From Siphlonurus alternatus (lineage: Eukaryota; Arthropoda; Insecta; Ephemeroptera; Siphlonuridae): DNA of 64,000 nucleotides. The position numbers were made by a program, and so were the translations under genes. The notes below the pieces were generated by a model. The model made no database searches. It had not been told where the DNA came from and saw only the letters and a list, made by a program, of their open reading frames with translations. Every line of letters starts with the position of its first letter. The stretch's first letter is position 1. Location of the stretch: assembly GCA_949825025.1 (NCBI GenBank), contig OX463779.1, forward strand, positions 41,488,203-41,552,202, given 5' to 3'. Positions 1 through 22,800 of this stretch are shown piece by piece.

Positions 1-60
<60 letters not shown>

Positions 61-62
61 TT
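1..62. repeat. (TTTA)n microsatellite at left edge
   Basis: Perfect tetranucleotide repeat running to the window edge, so its full length is unknown. Confidence 0.97.
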
Positions 63-1613
63 TCTCATGTGGCTGTACAGAATTTTAATTAAAATTAAAA
101 TTAAAAATTACATCGAACAAGACTGATGAAGTATAATTTTATAATATATTTATCCCTATTTTGTTAGTATATATTATATTGTATGATAAAATTTCGAGTG
201 TACGTTTATTTGCTTAACGAAAATATTATATATATTATTATTAAGTTCAATGTATATAATTAATTATTCTACTAGTGCAGATCGAATTCATAAAGACCTA
301 TACTGCATATTATGCATATTGTGAGGACCATATATATAATATATAGCACAAAATTATAAATGATAATTATAAAGATTGTTTAAGAAAAATGTGACATAAA
401 ATAAGTAATATATACTGTAATATGCCATGAGGGAAAAAATTGAAATTACCAGCATTTAATGTTCAGGAAATTTTTGCAGATAATTTTTAATGGTCACAAA
501 TTTGAGCTAGTGTGCATATTTATCGTTTTTTTAAAAAATAACAAAAAAAATTCGGGTTTTTTGAGTGTCCCGGATTTTTGGATTTTCGAAATTTTTATTT
601 CCATAACCAAAATTGTTATTGAATTGATCAATATTATAATTCTGTGCAATATTGTAGCGTTCAATGCTTTGAAACAAGGTGTTGGCTATAACATTATAGC
701 ATAGGAACATGCATGTAAACACATCACCTGAGCGTACATTCGTCCCGATATTTTGAGTTTGGTTTTTTCAATCAAGACGTACGATACATCAAAATGTTGG
801 TGATGATGTAGGCTACAAGATTCAGATGAACCATTTTTCTCAAAAACCCAAAGTTTTTTAGTTATTCTCAAAATGAGAAGAAAATTAAATTCCAAATTTG
901 AAAAAACATGATTTTCGGGACAAAATTTTGGTTGGATTCAAAATAAAATTACATTTTTAAAAAGCTTAAAGCACGGACATTTTAATAATGTAGTCTTAAT
1001 CTCTGCAAGTGTGTTGGTTTTGGAGATAATAATTTTTTCCTTATTTTCAAAAAACCCGTAAAACCGGGATGATGCCATGGGCCAACTTTGGCCAACTTTT
1101 TTTTGGGAACTCCTAAATATACTTATTATCGATTAAAAATCAATCCAGCCTGTAGAACGCCACTTGCCAGTTACTCTTAAAATTTCTCCATCGTTTCCTC
1201 GCCTATTAGTTTAAAGGTCCTTTTTCACATATATAGTCGACTATTTTGCTATATATACCATATAATTATACCATGCATGCAGAATCATATAATTATGCCA
1301 TATATATATAGCAATTAAGTGTTGGTGATTGACGTCGTCACAGCACGTTTTCGGCAATTTATGGTGCTCCATAGAAAAAATCTAACTTATTGATTCTGCT
1401 ACGACATTCACTTAATTTTCTGGGGCAATTTGACAAACCGCAGGCGAACAAGAGCATATGTGAAACAGCATGTGAATCTATATGGCATTTCTACGGACTA
1501 GCTCCCGCAGTGATTTTAATCAATGTAAAAGGACTTTAATTAAGCACTGAACTATATACTTATATATAATATATATATATATATGAACTTAATATAAAAG
1601 CCATTAAGGGTAA
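63..1613. other. AT-rich intergenic sequence, no gene seen
   Basis: No coding signal in any frame: open frames are short, low in complexity and lack splice context. I see nothing that I can name. Confidence 0.6.
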
Positions 1614-1972
1614 AAGGTAACACCACCAATGTTAAAAAAAAAATCCTCACAAAAATTCTGAAAAAAATTTAAAATGTTCTCCTCTATATACACCCCCTAT
1701 CAGTAGCTAAAATATCAGGTATACAAATCCGATCTAGTTTTTGAGTTATGAATTTTTAAAATTGACTACTTTAACATGGAGAAAATGGAAATCCCATGTT
1801 AAATTAGTCAACTTTAAAAATTCATAACTCAAAAACTAGATCGAATTTGTATACCTGATATTTTATAGCTACTGATAGGGGGTGTAGAGGAGATCGAGAA
1901 CATTTTAAATTTTTTTCATAATTTTTGTGTGAGGTATTTTTTTTAACATTGGTGGCGTTACCTTACCCTTAA
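1614..1972. mobile_element. TTAA-flanked palindromic MITE (family C), copy 1
   Basis: The whole 351-bp element (1618-1968) is a near-perfect palindrome. It starts TTAA|GGGTAAAAGGTAAC and ends GTTACCTTACCC|TTAA. Copies at 14217-14563 and 61143-61492 have the same ends and TTAA on both sides, which points to a TTAA target duplication as in piggyBac-type elements. The TIR begins GGG rather than the CCC usual for piggyBac, so the superfamily is an inference. No coding capacity. Confidence 0.88.
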
Positions 1973-2195
1973 GAAAGACCAAGATGTAATCGCTATTATA
2001 AGCTATAATATGTATTCAATAACAAAATCTGACACAATTAAAGTATTTCGATAAAAAATATAAAAATAATTCGTACGTTCTGCTATATATAAATATTTAA
2101 TTTAATTTTTATCACAAAAAATATATATATATGTTGATGCATATGCATGTGTTCTGCATGCTCATGAGACAAATCTGCATGAGTTTAACACTTAA

Positions 2196-2628
2196 TTAAG
2201 ATAACACGTACGTACGAACAATCGATTGTTGTTATAATAGTCCCATTTGATTAACATGTAAACCTTAGCAACCTCATAATGATTCTGATTTTTTTTTGAG
2301 AGACAGTCTTGGCATTAAAAAAATATGGAGAAAATTTCAAAACAATCGGACGATCCAATTTTTTTAAATTAATTTTTTAGTTTCGGGCTCCATGGGAATA
2401 AAGCCATAAATTAAGCGGCCCGCTACTGAAAATTTAAAAAATTCATTTAAAAAAATTGGATCGTCCGATTGTTTTGAAATTTTTTCCACATTTTTTTGGT
2501 GCCAAGAACCGTCTCTAAAAAAAAATTCAGAATTATTATGAGCTATAGGTTGCTAAAAGGTTTACAGTACATGTTAATCAAAAAATGTGACTACAATCGA
2601 TTGTTCGTCGTGTTATCTTATACCCTTA
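2196..2628. mobile_element. Palindromic MITE (family D)
   Basis: Inverted arms about 200 bp long. The left arm reads TTAAGATAACACG and continues to ACAATCGATTGT. The right arm mirrors it, ACAATCGATTGTTCGTCG then TGTTATCTTATACCCTTAA. A block containing ATCGGACGATCCAATTTTTT is mirrored around the centre near 2400. No ORF. The TTAA at both ends resembles family C, but the internal sequence is unrelated. Confidence 0.8.
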
Positions 2629-2739
2629 AGAAAATGAAACATTTATTAATATAAATTATGTAGTTATATGAATAATGTATTAAAAGTTAATGTCATATAC
2701 AGTAAAACAAATATAAGTTTACGCCTGACATGGCTAGAC

Positions 2740-3378
2740 TATACGTCTAGACCGACTGCCGACTGGCGCCCCCTATCTATTAGCCATATATGTTATGACT
2801 TCCAAGATGGCCGTCGCGCGTAATCGAATCCACACGTAAACTAAGATCTGTTATACTGTATTATACGTATAATATATGCACCTGAACCGCGCTGAAAACG
2901 GCTGATCGAACCTGATAAAATTTACTCAGAGACCCCTAGCTGTAGGGTCTCTGTAATTTACTAAATTAATCAAACATAATGCCGCCATTTAATTTCGATT
3001 GTCAATTCGTGTCAATTACACTTCCGAACGCTTCCGAACCGGTCCGAACACATCCGAAATATTTTGGAACTATTTTTAAATATTATATTTTCTCAACTTT
3101 CTGTATTCTGTACCTTCACTCCACGCATTTAAAATCACCAAAAATAGTATAAATCTAATACATTTGAAATTTAACTCTGTTTTTCGCAATCCCTTTGAGC
3201 ATAATGATATTAATGATCATTTTGCCGCATATCGGAAGAAGACCGATTGACCGGATTGACCGCTCGACGGAATTTAAGGGGAACGAACCGAACGGAAGAC
3301 ATCAGCTGGTCAGTGTCTGTGGTCAGTGTGTCTGTCGAATATTCTTTTTTCAGATTTCAACACTGCTCAAAAAAGAAC
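2740..3378 (+). promoter_or_regulatory. Presumed promoter/5'UTR region of the eIF4A-like gene
   Basis: Relatively CpG-containing stretch just upstream of the inferred first coding exon. It holds CCAAGATGGCCG at about 2802, which resembles the YY1-type AAGATGGC element common in housekeeping promoters, and a run of degenerate TTCCGAAC motifs at 3020-3060. No TATA box can be assigned. Its role is inferred from position only. Confidence 0.35.
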
Positions 3379-13942
<10,564 letters not shown>

Positions 13943-14212
13943 AGAAGGTAAAATATATATACCAGTATAATTTACAGCTATATAAATATAGTGCCATCAA
14001 TTATACTGACTGAGTACTATTGTTTGTGGAGATTTAACTATAATTTTAAATTCAAACATTCAAACTGCATTTTCATACATTGTCCTATTTACTGGTATAC
14101 ATACATTACTAAAGCTGTATAATGCATACTATGACAAGATAGCCTTCGCTCCCAACCCTCTGTAAATGACTTTCTCAATTATGCCTCGGTTTAAATATTC
14201 CTTAAAATTGTG

Positions 14213-14567
14213 TTAAGGGTAAGGTAACGCCACCAATGTTAAAAAAAATCCCTCTCACAAAAATTCTGAAAAAAATTTAAAATGTTCTCCTCTATACCCC
14301 CTATCAGTACCTAAAATATCAGGTATACAAATACGATCTAGTTTTTGAGTTATAAATTTTTAAAGTTGACTACTTTAACATGGAGAAATGAAACTCCCAT
14401 GTTAAATTGGTCAACTTTAAAAATTCATAACTCAAAAACTAGATCGTATTTGTATACCTGATATTTTAGCTACTGATAGGGGGTGTAGAGGAGAACATTT
14501 TAAATTTTTTTCAGAATTTTTGTGAGAGGGATTTTTTTTAACATTGGTGGTGTTACCTTACCCTTAA
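14213..14567. mobile_element. TTAA-flanked palindromic MITE (family C), copy 2
   Basis: Element 14217-14563 with TTAA at 14213-14216 and 14564-14567, ends GGGTAAGGTAACGCC / GGTGTTACCTTACCC, interior as in the copy at 1614. Confidence 0.9.
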
Positions 14568-14723
14568 CAAAAATGTGCATGCAGGCCTCTGCTGAACAAC
14601 AGGTGCTTTTGTTTTGCTGAAATATAACCTGAAATAAATTATGGTTCATTTTGTAAAGTTGAATGCATGTGTAATTTAGAAATTACTTTTCAATAAGGAA
14701 AAAAATAATTAATTCTCTGTATA

Positions 14724-14956
14724 TACAGTAAAAACTTGTTATTACGTAAAGTCAAGGGACCCAGGAAATTGGGTTTACCTTCAATACGCATTAAACACCG
14801 TCATATAAACGTAGTGATTGTATCGAGTTTACCTTATATCAAGTTTTTCCTATACCTGCAATACTAATTAATTTTTACGGGACCTTAATTTACTCCGTTA
14901 CTCAATATCGAGTTTTTACCTTTTAACAAGTTGCGTAATAACAAGTTTTTACTGTA
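14724..14956. mobile_element. pogo/Tigger-like MITE with TA duplication
   Basis: TA|CAGTAAAAACTTGTTATTAC on the left and GTAATAACAAGTTTTTACTG|TA on the right. This terminus closely resembles Tigger/pogo TIRs. At about 14781-14820 it contains half of the CACTACGTTTACATG-type MITE seen at 7620, so it carries a broken nested insertion. Confidence 0.88.
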
Positions 14957-15036
14957 TATACTATAAGCTGCATATATTATGTTAATGAACTAAAAAAGTT
15001 ATACCATATAGACAATGTTCATCCCCTCCACTCCAG

Positions 15037-15494
15037 CTGTTTTTCCGCCATTAGAGATGTAGTGGCAGGCAGCAAGCAGGTAAAGAAATTTCTAATAAAA
15101 GAAAAAAAGGAAAGAGGAGAAATTTGTGCCTTGCAGGGGGATTATTAAAAGTTTGTTGGCTCATCACACCAAAACTATCCATTTAGTCTTAAAAGAATTT
15201 TTAAGTCAGTTATTTAATGTTATATTCTCCATATAAATAACTCGTTGCACACATCTGCAGGCTGTACGTCTATGGCGGCGCGCATGGAGGCTGCCTGAAC
15301 ATTTTGTATATAGAATATATGGCATATTAATTACTATCTAATTTATTTTGCAGAACTCCATTTTGGTGGGGGCTGTCTTTGGTTATCTGAAGACGAGAAG
15401 AAAATTTGAATTCGGTGCAACTAAATTAAAGAAAAGAAGAAATAATAAATCTTCAGATATGAGCCATGAACTCTTAGCATTCCCAAGCCAGTGA
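15037..15494 (+). CDS. 3' exons of an unrecognised small protein
   Basis: Two candidate exons, 15037-15079 (after CTCCAG, donor CAG|GTAAAG) and 15354-15494 (after TTTTGCAG), join in one frame and end at TGA. The readable C-terminal part is about 60 aa: FSAIRDVVAGSKQ, then a short glycine-containing hydrophobic stretch (NSILVGAVFGYL), then a strongly basic tail (KTRRKF.., KKRRN). I do not recognise the family. The start exon is not found and would lie before 15037. It could be a small membrane or mitochondrial protein, but this is only a composition-based guess. Codon use is less AT-biased than the surroundings. Confidence 0.4.
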
Positions 15495-15966
15495 TCAGAG
15501 TTTTTATTATAATGAAAATTTGTTATAGTGTTGGGACCCCCCCCCCCCCCCTGCCCCTCATCTACAAACTACATTTGATCATTTTTATTTGTTTGTGGGG
15601 TGGGTGAACTTTAAGACTTTAACTTTATTGGGGTATTTTTCTAGCACTATAAAAGAAAAAGAAGAAAGAAAAAAACTTTTTTGAGGAAACAATCTCATTT
15701 TATTTTTATTATTGTAGTCAAAAGATGATTTCCCTGGCTTTATGTAGCTCAAGGTAGATCTGGCCATATAGTTCAAATGCTTAGCGGGCCCCCTCCCAAG
15801 CCCTATATAAAAAAATTGAAATTTTACTGAAGGTCAATCCTAACATATACATATAATATACTGTATATTCATTGCTTTTAAATAAAATAATTATCATGTG
15901 TATCAAAAGGGTTATTTATTCAGGATAAAAGACGCGTGACCTCGTGTGATAATTAATACTTAATTC

Positions 15967-17542
15967 ATACCCTATTGGAAATTTACAATTGTAAAATTCA
16001 CAATTGTATGCTCCATAAAAATACCATTGCGTTTTGGTCCTTTTACAATGGTAATTTTTACAATTGTAAAGGCCTTAATACAATTGTATTTAACTACAAT
16101 GGCATTAATTACGATTGTAAAATTTACAAAAAGTGGTCACCAATCTAACTACTAACCCAAACCTGCGTTGCTGTACTTTGGTTACCACTGTTGATCATAC
16201 TCTTACCATTGCGCTGCTACTGCTTTCTTAATAGGATGAAGAATATTGAGGTATATAAAATAAATAAAAGTTATGGGGAAATGACGAGGGGGCATTTCAA
16301 TATAATGTCATATAAATTTCGATCCTAAGGTAAAATTTGATGGCGGTTCTAATGGTGACCCTTAAATTTGCGACCCTTGAACCCTTCAGGGTCAAAAGAC
16401 CCTGAAATTTTTTTTTTCTTAAAAAATTGCAAAACTGAAATTAGCAATCAACTTAATATAACCTAGAGCTCTAATTCACTAATTTTAAGGGTCGACCCTT
16501 GGGGTTTAGCGGGGGTCTTTTTTAAAAGTATGCAAATTTTAATAAAAAAATTGACAAAATATGTGAGGACTACATACAGGTTCAACATTGAGTTTTTTTA
16601 ATCTTAATGACCCTTTAAGGGTCGACCCCTAACTTTTGATTGAAAAATTAATTTTTTTTCTAACCATTTTTTCATAATATATATTATATAATTTAACATA
16701 CATCTCTGAATTATATTTTTACCTTTTTCAATGTGACCCTTTTAGGGGTCGACCCTTGATTTTTTTCAAATTCATATTTAAAAAAAAAAGTGATATATAC
16801 TACGAGACAGGTTCATGCAGCTATTATATAGTTAAGTGCTTTTGATGACATAATACAACCACAATGGCCTAGTAGGGGTTGACCCCTAATGCATTAAAAT
16901 ATAGCATAAATTCAAAAAAATTGTATTTTTTTATATTTTTTGTTACACTTTATATGTTAACATGCATCGATTTGATCTGACTTTTTTTTGTGACCCTATA
17001 AGGGGTCGATGGTCGATCCATGTTTTTTTTTCCAAAAATAATTATTTATTTTAAATATATAATATCAATTAAACCTTCATATATATAGTACGTCGTACCT
17101 TTGTATCTTAATTAGATATTACAGCCAAGTTACATACTTAGCATAAAAAAATATTAATTGAATGAAGTAATAAGAATTTGACAAAATGTACGTGTAATAT
17201 AAATTAACAATGAAAATAGTACCATTTTTTTTTTAGTAATTATGTAATCCAAATACAATTGCAATCTAATTACAATTGTAAGCACAAAAATCAATTGTAA
17301 TCTAAGAATTACAATTGTAATCTAAGAAATACAATTGTAATCTAACAAATACAATTGTATCAGAACCTGAAAGCAATTGTAATCTCAAATAATACAATTG
17401 TAATCATGAACATTACAATTGTAATCCAAATGTTACAATTGTAACCCAAGTTTTACAATTGCAATCTTAGTTTTACAATTGTAATCAGTCAAATTACAAT
17501 TGTAATTTGGCTGAATACAATTGTAAATTTCCAATAGGGTAT
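15967..17542. mobile_element. 1.57-kb element with TACAATTGTA-repeat ends
   Basis: Starts ACCCTATTGGAAATTTACAA (15969) and ends with the exact mirror (to 17540). AT lies on both sides and may be a 2-bp duplication. Both ends are arrays of the palindrome TACAATTGTA or close variants: about 6-9 sites at 15984-16140 and about 14 at 17255-17525. The interior (16370-17010) has scattered palindromic AGGGGTCGACCCTT motifs. No transposase frame is visible. The superfamily is not identified. Confidence 0.8.
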
Positions 17543-18408
17543 TTGGGAGGATCAATTGCATCGAGAAATTACAAAATAAAAAGACTAAATTAATGCATTT
17601 TTAGATTTAATACTGAGCACTGTCCTTATATGTACCAATCCTCCTAGCAGTGGTAATTATCTTTAATTCTTACTCATATATATCCTATTTCTGTATTATC
17701 CCCAGAACGTTTATTAGAAGCTTTTTATATATAATTATATATTTGTATATAAAAAAATATATATACTATGTATTTTTGTATTATTTCAATAAAAATACTA
17801 GAAGCTCTTATAAGATGGTTGTTGTATATATAGCCTATTCTATTTTTTACTTAAAATTATAACCAATAAAACTTGATTAATTATATTATATTTTAAAGAT
17901 AAATTTATTTTTGTGCTATATATTGAATGTTTAAATATATTATTGTTATTAATTTTTTAGAGATTTATGTCATGATTTTATTGTGACATAATAATTGGTA
18001 ACTATAAAATGTATAATTATTAAGATGGTTTTTGTATCCTAATAAATATTGTACTGTAGGCATAAAATTCTATGAACTATCATAAATTTTATGAACCACT
18101 TGTTTTATATTGTTTAATTAAAACAATATATAAACTATATTTGTACTGAATAGCGAAAGCTAAATAAAGATTATTTCATTTCATTTCATAAAGGGAGACA
18201 TCATGTTGTTACACGGTACAAGATATTCAGTTTTTAAGGAAATTGAGTACTGAAAAGTTACAAAAAGATATAAAATGTTACATCATATGTTGGCATACGT
18301 TTGCATGGATATAATCTCATTTTCAGGCTAATTTATGGTGTTGCTTTGCGCTTTACTTAATTCCTGTAATATTTATAAAAACTATAATTTAATATTTAGA
18401 GTAATATA

Positions 18409-18538
18409 GGGGGCATTCACAAACAAAAACAATTCCAACTGCATACCATTATGGCATACTATTTTAAGCTGTTTTTTCGTGCATGAATTTTGCAGTCTTA
18501 AAAAGTGCCCTAAATGACATTTTATTTGTATTGAATGC
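18409..18538. mobile_element. Short GGGGGCATTCAC-ended element
   Basis: Left end GGGGGCATTCACAAA and right end TTGAATGCCC form short inverted termini like those at 4337. The interior is not palindromic. No clear target duplication. Confidence 0.45.
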
Positions 18539-18914
18539 CCTAATGCCCTCTAATGAAACTGTTCTGGTCTTCTCCTCTCCCCCTTCAAGTTCTTAATGAC
18601 TTATTTTAATTTGCTTTAACCTAATATATTTTAAAATTTTAAACGGGAAAAACAAATAAGAAATGTTATTTGGAACAATTCATACATTTATTGGGAACAA
18701 ACATAATATTTGTACAGAGTACATCGAGTGGAAGAGAGAACAAGGTAGCACAAACAGTGTCCCACTCCTTAAAACTCAGTATAACATGCTGCTGTTTTTA
18801 CTACAATAATAATGTAATATGAATCACTAAAAGATCAAAAAGCATTGAATGCAAATTTGTTGACATCAGCAGAAAGATATCACCCTTAGTCAACAAACCT
18901 GCATGAAACGCAGT

Positions 18915-19237
18915 AATGGAGTATCAACCTCAATTTTTTTATTGCAGATATGGATAGAGGGTGAAAAGTTATGCTACCCTGATTTTTTTCAGATTTTTTT
19001 GAGCCCAGGAAGTATTTTTAAAAAAATTATTGAAAGTTCTTTTTGTGACGTCACGCAGCGGCAAGTCCTATCTTTTTCTTAAGGAGCGGCATCTCGTGAT
19101 GTCACAAAAAGAACTATTAATAATTTTTTAAAAATAGTTTCCGGTCTCTAAAAAATCTGAAAAAAATCGGGGCAGCATAACTTTGCACCCTCTATCCATT
19201 TCTGCAACAAAAAAAAAACTGAGGTTGATACTCCATT
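18915..19237. mobile_element. AATGGA-type palindromic MITE (family A)
   Basis: Ends AATGGAGTATCAACCTC / GAGGTTGATACTCCATT with TA next to both ends, centre GTGACGTCAC and CTTTTTCTTAAGGAGCGGC. Lies about 600 bp beyond the 3' end of ATPAF2. Confidence 0.9.
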
Positions 19238-19839
19238 ATATGTGGTACTTAATTGTTACGGTTATATTAGTTGATGGAAGTAAGAGACTGGATAACATTC
19301 CTAGCTTTAAACAATTTTCAAATGCTGCATGCAAAAATTTTCTGTTTTTCTCATACCCCAAATTTGTACTTTTTTTTTTCTATTCGGAATAGCTTATCAA
19401 TACATATTGAAATTATGCCCTTATGCCCAGTTAAAGTCAGTAGGTAAAGTATTTTATAATGTCTTTAACAGAAAACTTTGACGTCAGCAACTAAATGCTA
19501 GGTCAGGTCCATGAAGAGCCAGGAAGTTAAATTCAGTCATTTGTAACCAGTACCTTACAAATTTCAGAGTTTAGTTGAAGCACAAAAACAAAAATTGTGA
19601 CAAAGGATTGATGCAACATCTCTCAATCCCAGAATATTGGCTTTATAGAACACACCAAATTCTTGAGGGAGTAGACAGCCCCTGCTATAGTAATTATTAT
19701 CTGCTTACAGCTGGTATTAACATTTAAATTTTTCTAATAGAGCTTACGATTGAATGAAATCTCAGTATGTAATACCAACTTGACGATGATAATGAGATAC
19801 AATTAAGTTTTGACAACTTGCTATATGACAGATGTTCAA

Positions 19840-22800
19840 CTATTTGGACTTTGCGCTGGCTGAGCTGGAAGAGAGGTGCACGAGGATCGTGGCAGCTGCC
19901 ACCCTTGTCTGAATGTCTTCCTGCGAGAGGTCATGTGACCATTCCACGCGACCCCACCGACCACTCTGCAAGGAGATGAATATTACCATCATCATACAGT
20001 TTTTGGGTGCAAGAGGAAGGGAAACTAAATATTGAAAAGATGCGATTCATTTTTTTTTTTTTTTTTTTTAATAAATTCATGCTACTCAAAAATGTTAAAA
20101 TTATGTTTGAAGTTTGAACTAACGAAAATACAGTATTGAAGATTTGAAACCTTAACATTTTTTTTTGGAGTCTTTCAAAATGTATTGTGAAGTTTTGATA
20201 TGTTTCTTTTTCTAATTTCTCTAAACCTTACTGGCAAGAACAAATAATTAACCAATTCATATCTTTCAACATATTATCTTCTGCAGTTTTTATTTCAATG
20301 AACAAAAATAATCCAACTTGATTTTTCCCAGTATTTTTATGCCTTCATTCAGAACCGAGATTAATGGCATAAAACTGACATTATTGTTACTCTGACAAGC
20401 TAAATATAGCACATAATTATGATCCTTAGATTAATTGTTCATTTTTAACTCTCCTAAAATTTGAAAATTTCTGGAGGAAAAATATTAATATCTTACCTGT
20501 GCTTAATTATTTTTATTAACGAAATAGCAAATTCCTGAAATTATCTTTATGATTCCCTGTTGTTGTTTTTTCCAGCTCACCGACGCAGCCAGGCTCTAAT
20601 TTGCTCACCTGGAAGTCCTCTTCGAGCCTCGACAGAAGGACGGCCTTCTCCACAGTCAAGTGTCGCTGCATGCAGGCTACGCCGAGGATCACCGACTTGA
20701 GCGCTTCCACAGCAAATGTAAACCCTGAAGGTATCACACAATTGTAGCCAAAGTTTGCCTAAATTACCTTAATTTTGTATAATAGAAATATAACTGAATA
20801 GACCTACATGATTTTTTTTTATTATTGCATAGAGGGTACCAAATTATGCTATTTTGATTTTGATTTTTTTTTTTTTTTTTTTTTTTCCCCCTCTGATAGT
20901 CCAGAAGTTAACCTCCAGAATCGGACTGCACTTTCAATAAATACTGTATTTCAAAATAGTTAATGAAAAATGAAAACGAGTGGCATAACACTTCATTTCT
21001 GCAATAATAAAAATATATATTCTCTTTCCAGTACAATAATTGTGATTGTCATCAATGGATTACAATAATACATAAATTGGAATTAAACCCTGGAAAAAAA
21101 AAAATGCATAAATAGATGTAGAGCATAAGTTGTTTTGGGGAAATATTTCTAAGTTTATTGGGAACTATTTATATAATTATATATATTACATATGTATATA
21201 TATATATACATATATATATATATTTGCTGTAATTAAGTACATAATTATGCTTTTTAACAGCAAACAACAGTGAGTTATCAAACCAAATACTTAACATCAT
21301 TTATAAGTGTGGAAAAAATGTACTTAAAATAATCTTTCGAAAATACTTCCTCATTGTCAAAAAAAAATAATAATAATAATAAGCAAAATTACAAAAATCA
21401 GTCTAGCATAAATTTTTAAAAAGTTTTTAAATATGCATACACATTATTAAAACTTAATTATTGTAAAAATAAATGAACGAATGAAAATAAATCCATCTAT
21501 GTAACACTTTTTTAGGTTGATTATCCCCGTTACATAGTAGTTATTTTTGAATTGAGATAATTGAGTATCAACCTCATTTTTTTTTTTATTGCAGAAATGG
21601 ATAGTGCGTGCAAAGTTATGATACCCTGATTTTTCAGAATTTTTTGAGCCCGGGAACTATTTTTAAAAAATTATTGAAAGTTTTTTTTTGTGACGTCATG
21701 AGACGCTGCTCCTTAAGAAAAAGATAGGACTTGCCGCCTCGTGACGTCACAAAAAGGACTTTCAATAATTTTTTTAAAAATAGTTCCCGGGCTCTAAAAG
21801 ATCTGAAAAAATCAGGGTAGCATAACTTAGCACGCACTATCCATTTCTGCAATAAAAAATTTTGAGGTTGATACTCCATTAATTGATAACCATATTCAAC
21901 ATACCATGCAAGGCCACAAAGCTGTGTGACATGAGGTATCTCATGACAACGTCCTTTGTTTCTGCCGGGACTAGGGGAAGACTGATGGAGTTGGTTGGCT
22001 GCACGGTGACTCCCATTGTGTTGCAGAACCACTCTATTGTCGGTAGCCACTCCTCCGTCTGCAGCTTCACAAGGTCAGGAGGGTCCTGATAAAACAAGAG
22101 GACATTTTAGAGACCAGAAATTCCCTTCAGAGCACTGAATTCTCACCTCACTCAGGTATAAGACCGTATCAGTTTCCAGGTATTTCACAATGCTGTTCGC
22201 CAGGTCCAATTTAGTTAGCCTATTAGGGTTGTCCATGGCAGTGCAGCATAATCCATGCTGTAACAGTTTTTAAAACAAATTATCTCCCGGCCTGAACTAT
22301 TATAGCTTGCCGCTGTCATGACAGAAACAGCATGACGTATGCATGTATTGCATATATGTATATGAGTATATGCAGCATGTATCATTACATAGATCGAGAC
22401 GTCGTCCATATCTTTTGGCTTACTCATGGTCTAAAAGTTTCAGAGAGTGATGGTTTCCCGGGTAGCGCTTATAACTATTGCATACAGTATCACAAACCTT
22501 AGTTTACGCATGGAAGACATTTTGAATAGAAAATAATACCGTTTTCCGTTACAACCTTCATTTTTCAACGATAGGCGCTCAATTAGAAACAAACATCACA
22601 TCCCTAGTTTAGTTTGCCGGTTTATGAGAACGCCACGGCCGTGGGCGCGGCAATCTGCTTGCCTAGCGGCCATCCGAAGTATCTAATAGACTTTTAACCT
22701 GTTATTAGTACTGACATCATGGATTAATGTTCATTAATTTAGCGAACTTTAAAACTAACACAGAAAAGGCACGCTGCCATGATTTTTGTTATTGTGACGT

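Larger units (their letters stand above)
13943..15036. other. 3' flank of the eIF4A-like gene: two MITEs, no recognised gene
   Basis: Holds the family C element at 14213-14567, the pogo-like MITE at 14726-14954 and AT-rich unique sequence. An AATAAA at about 14633 is a possible poly(A) signal for the upstream gene, but it lies beyond the MITE and is unproven. Confidence 0.5.
15495..19839. other. Gene-free stretch of simple sequence and transposons
   Basis: Contains a poly-C run (15537-15551), the TACAATTGTA element (15967-17542), AT-rich sequence ending in an (ATTTC)n tail at about 18165-18190 that looks like the 3' end of a LINE, a GGGGGCATTCAC-ended short element at 18409-18538 and a family A MITE at 18915. 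No gene seen. Confidence 0.6.
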
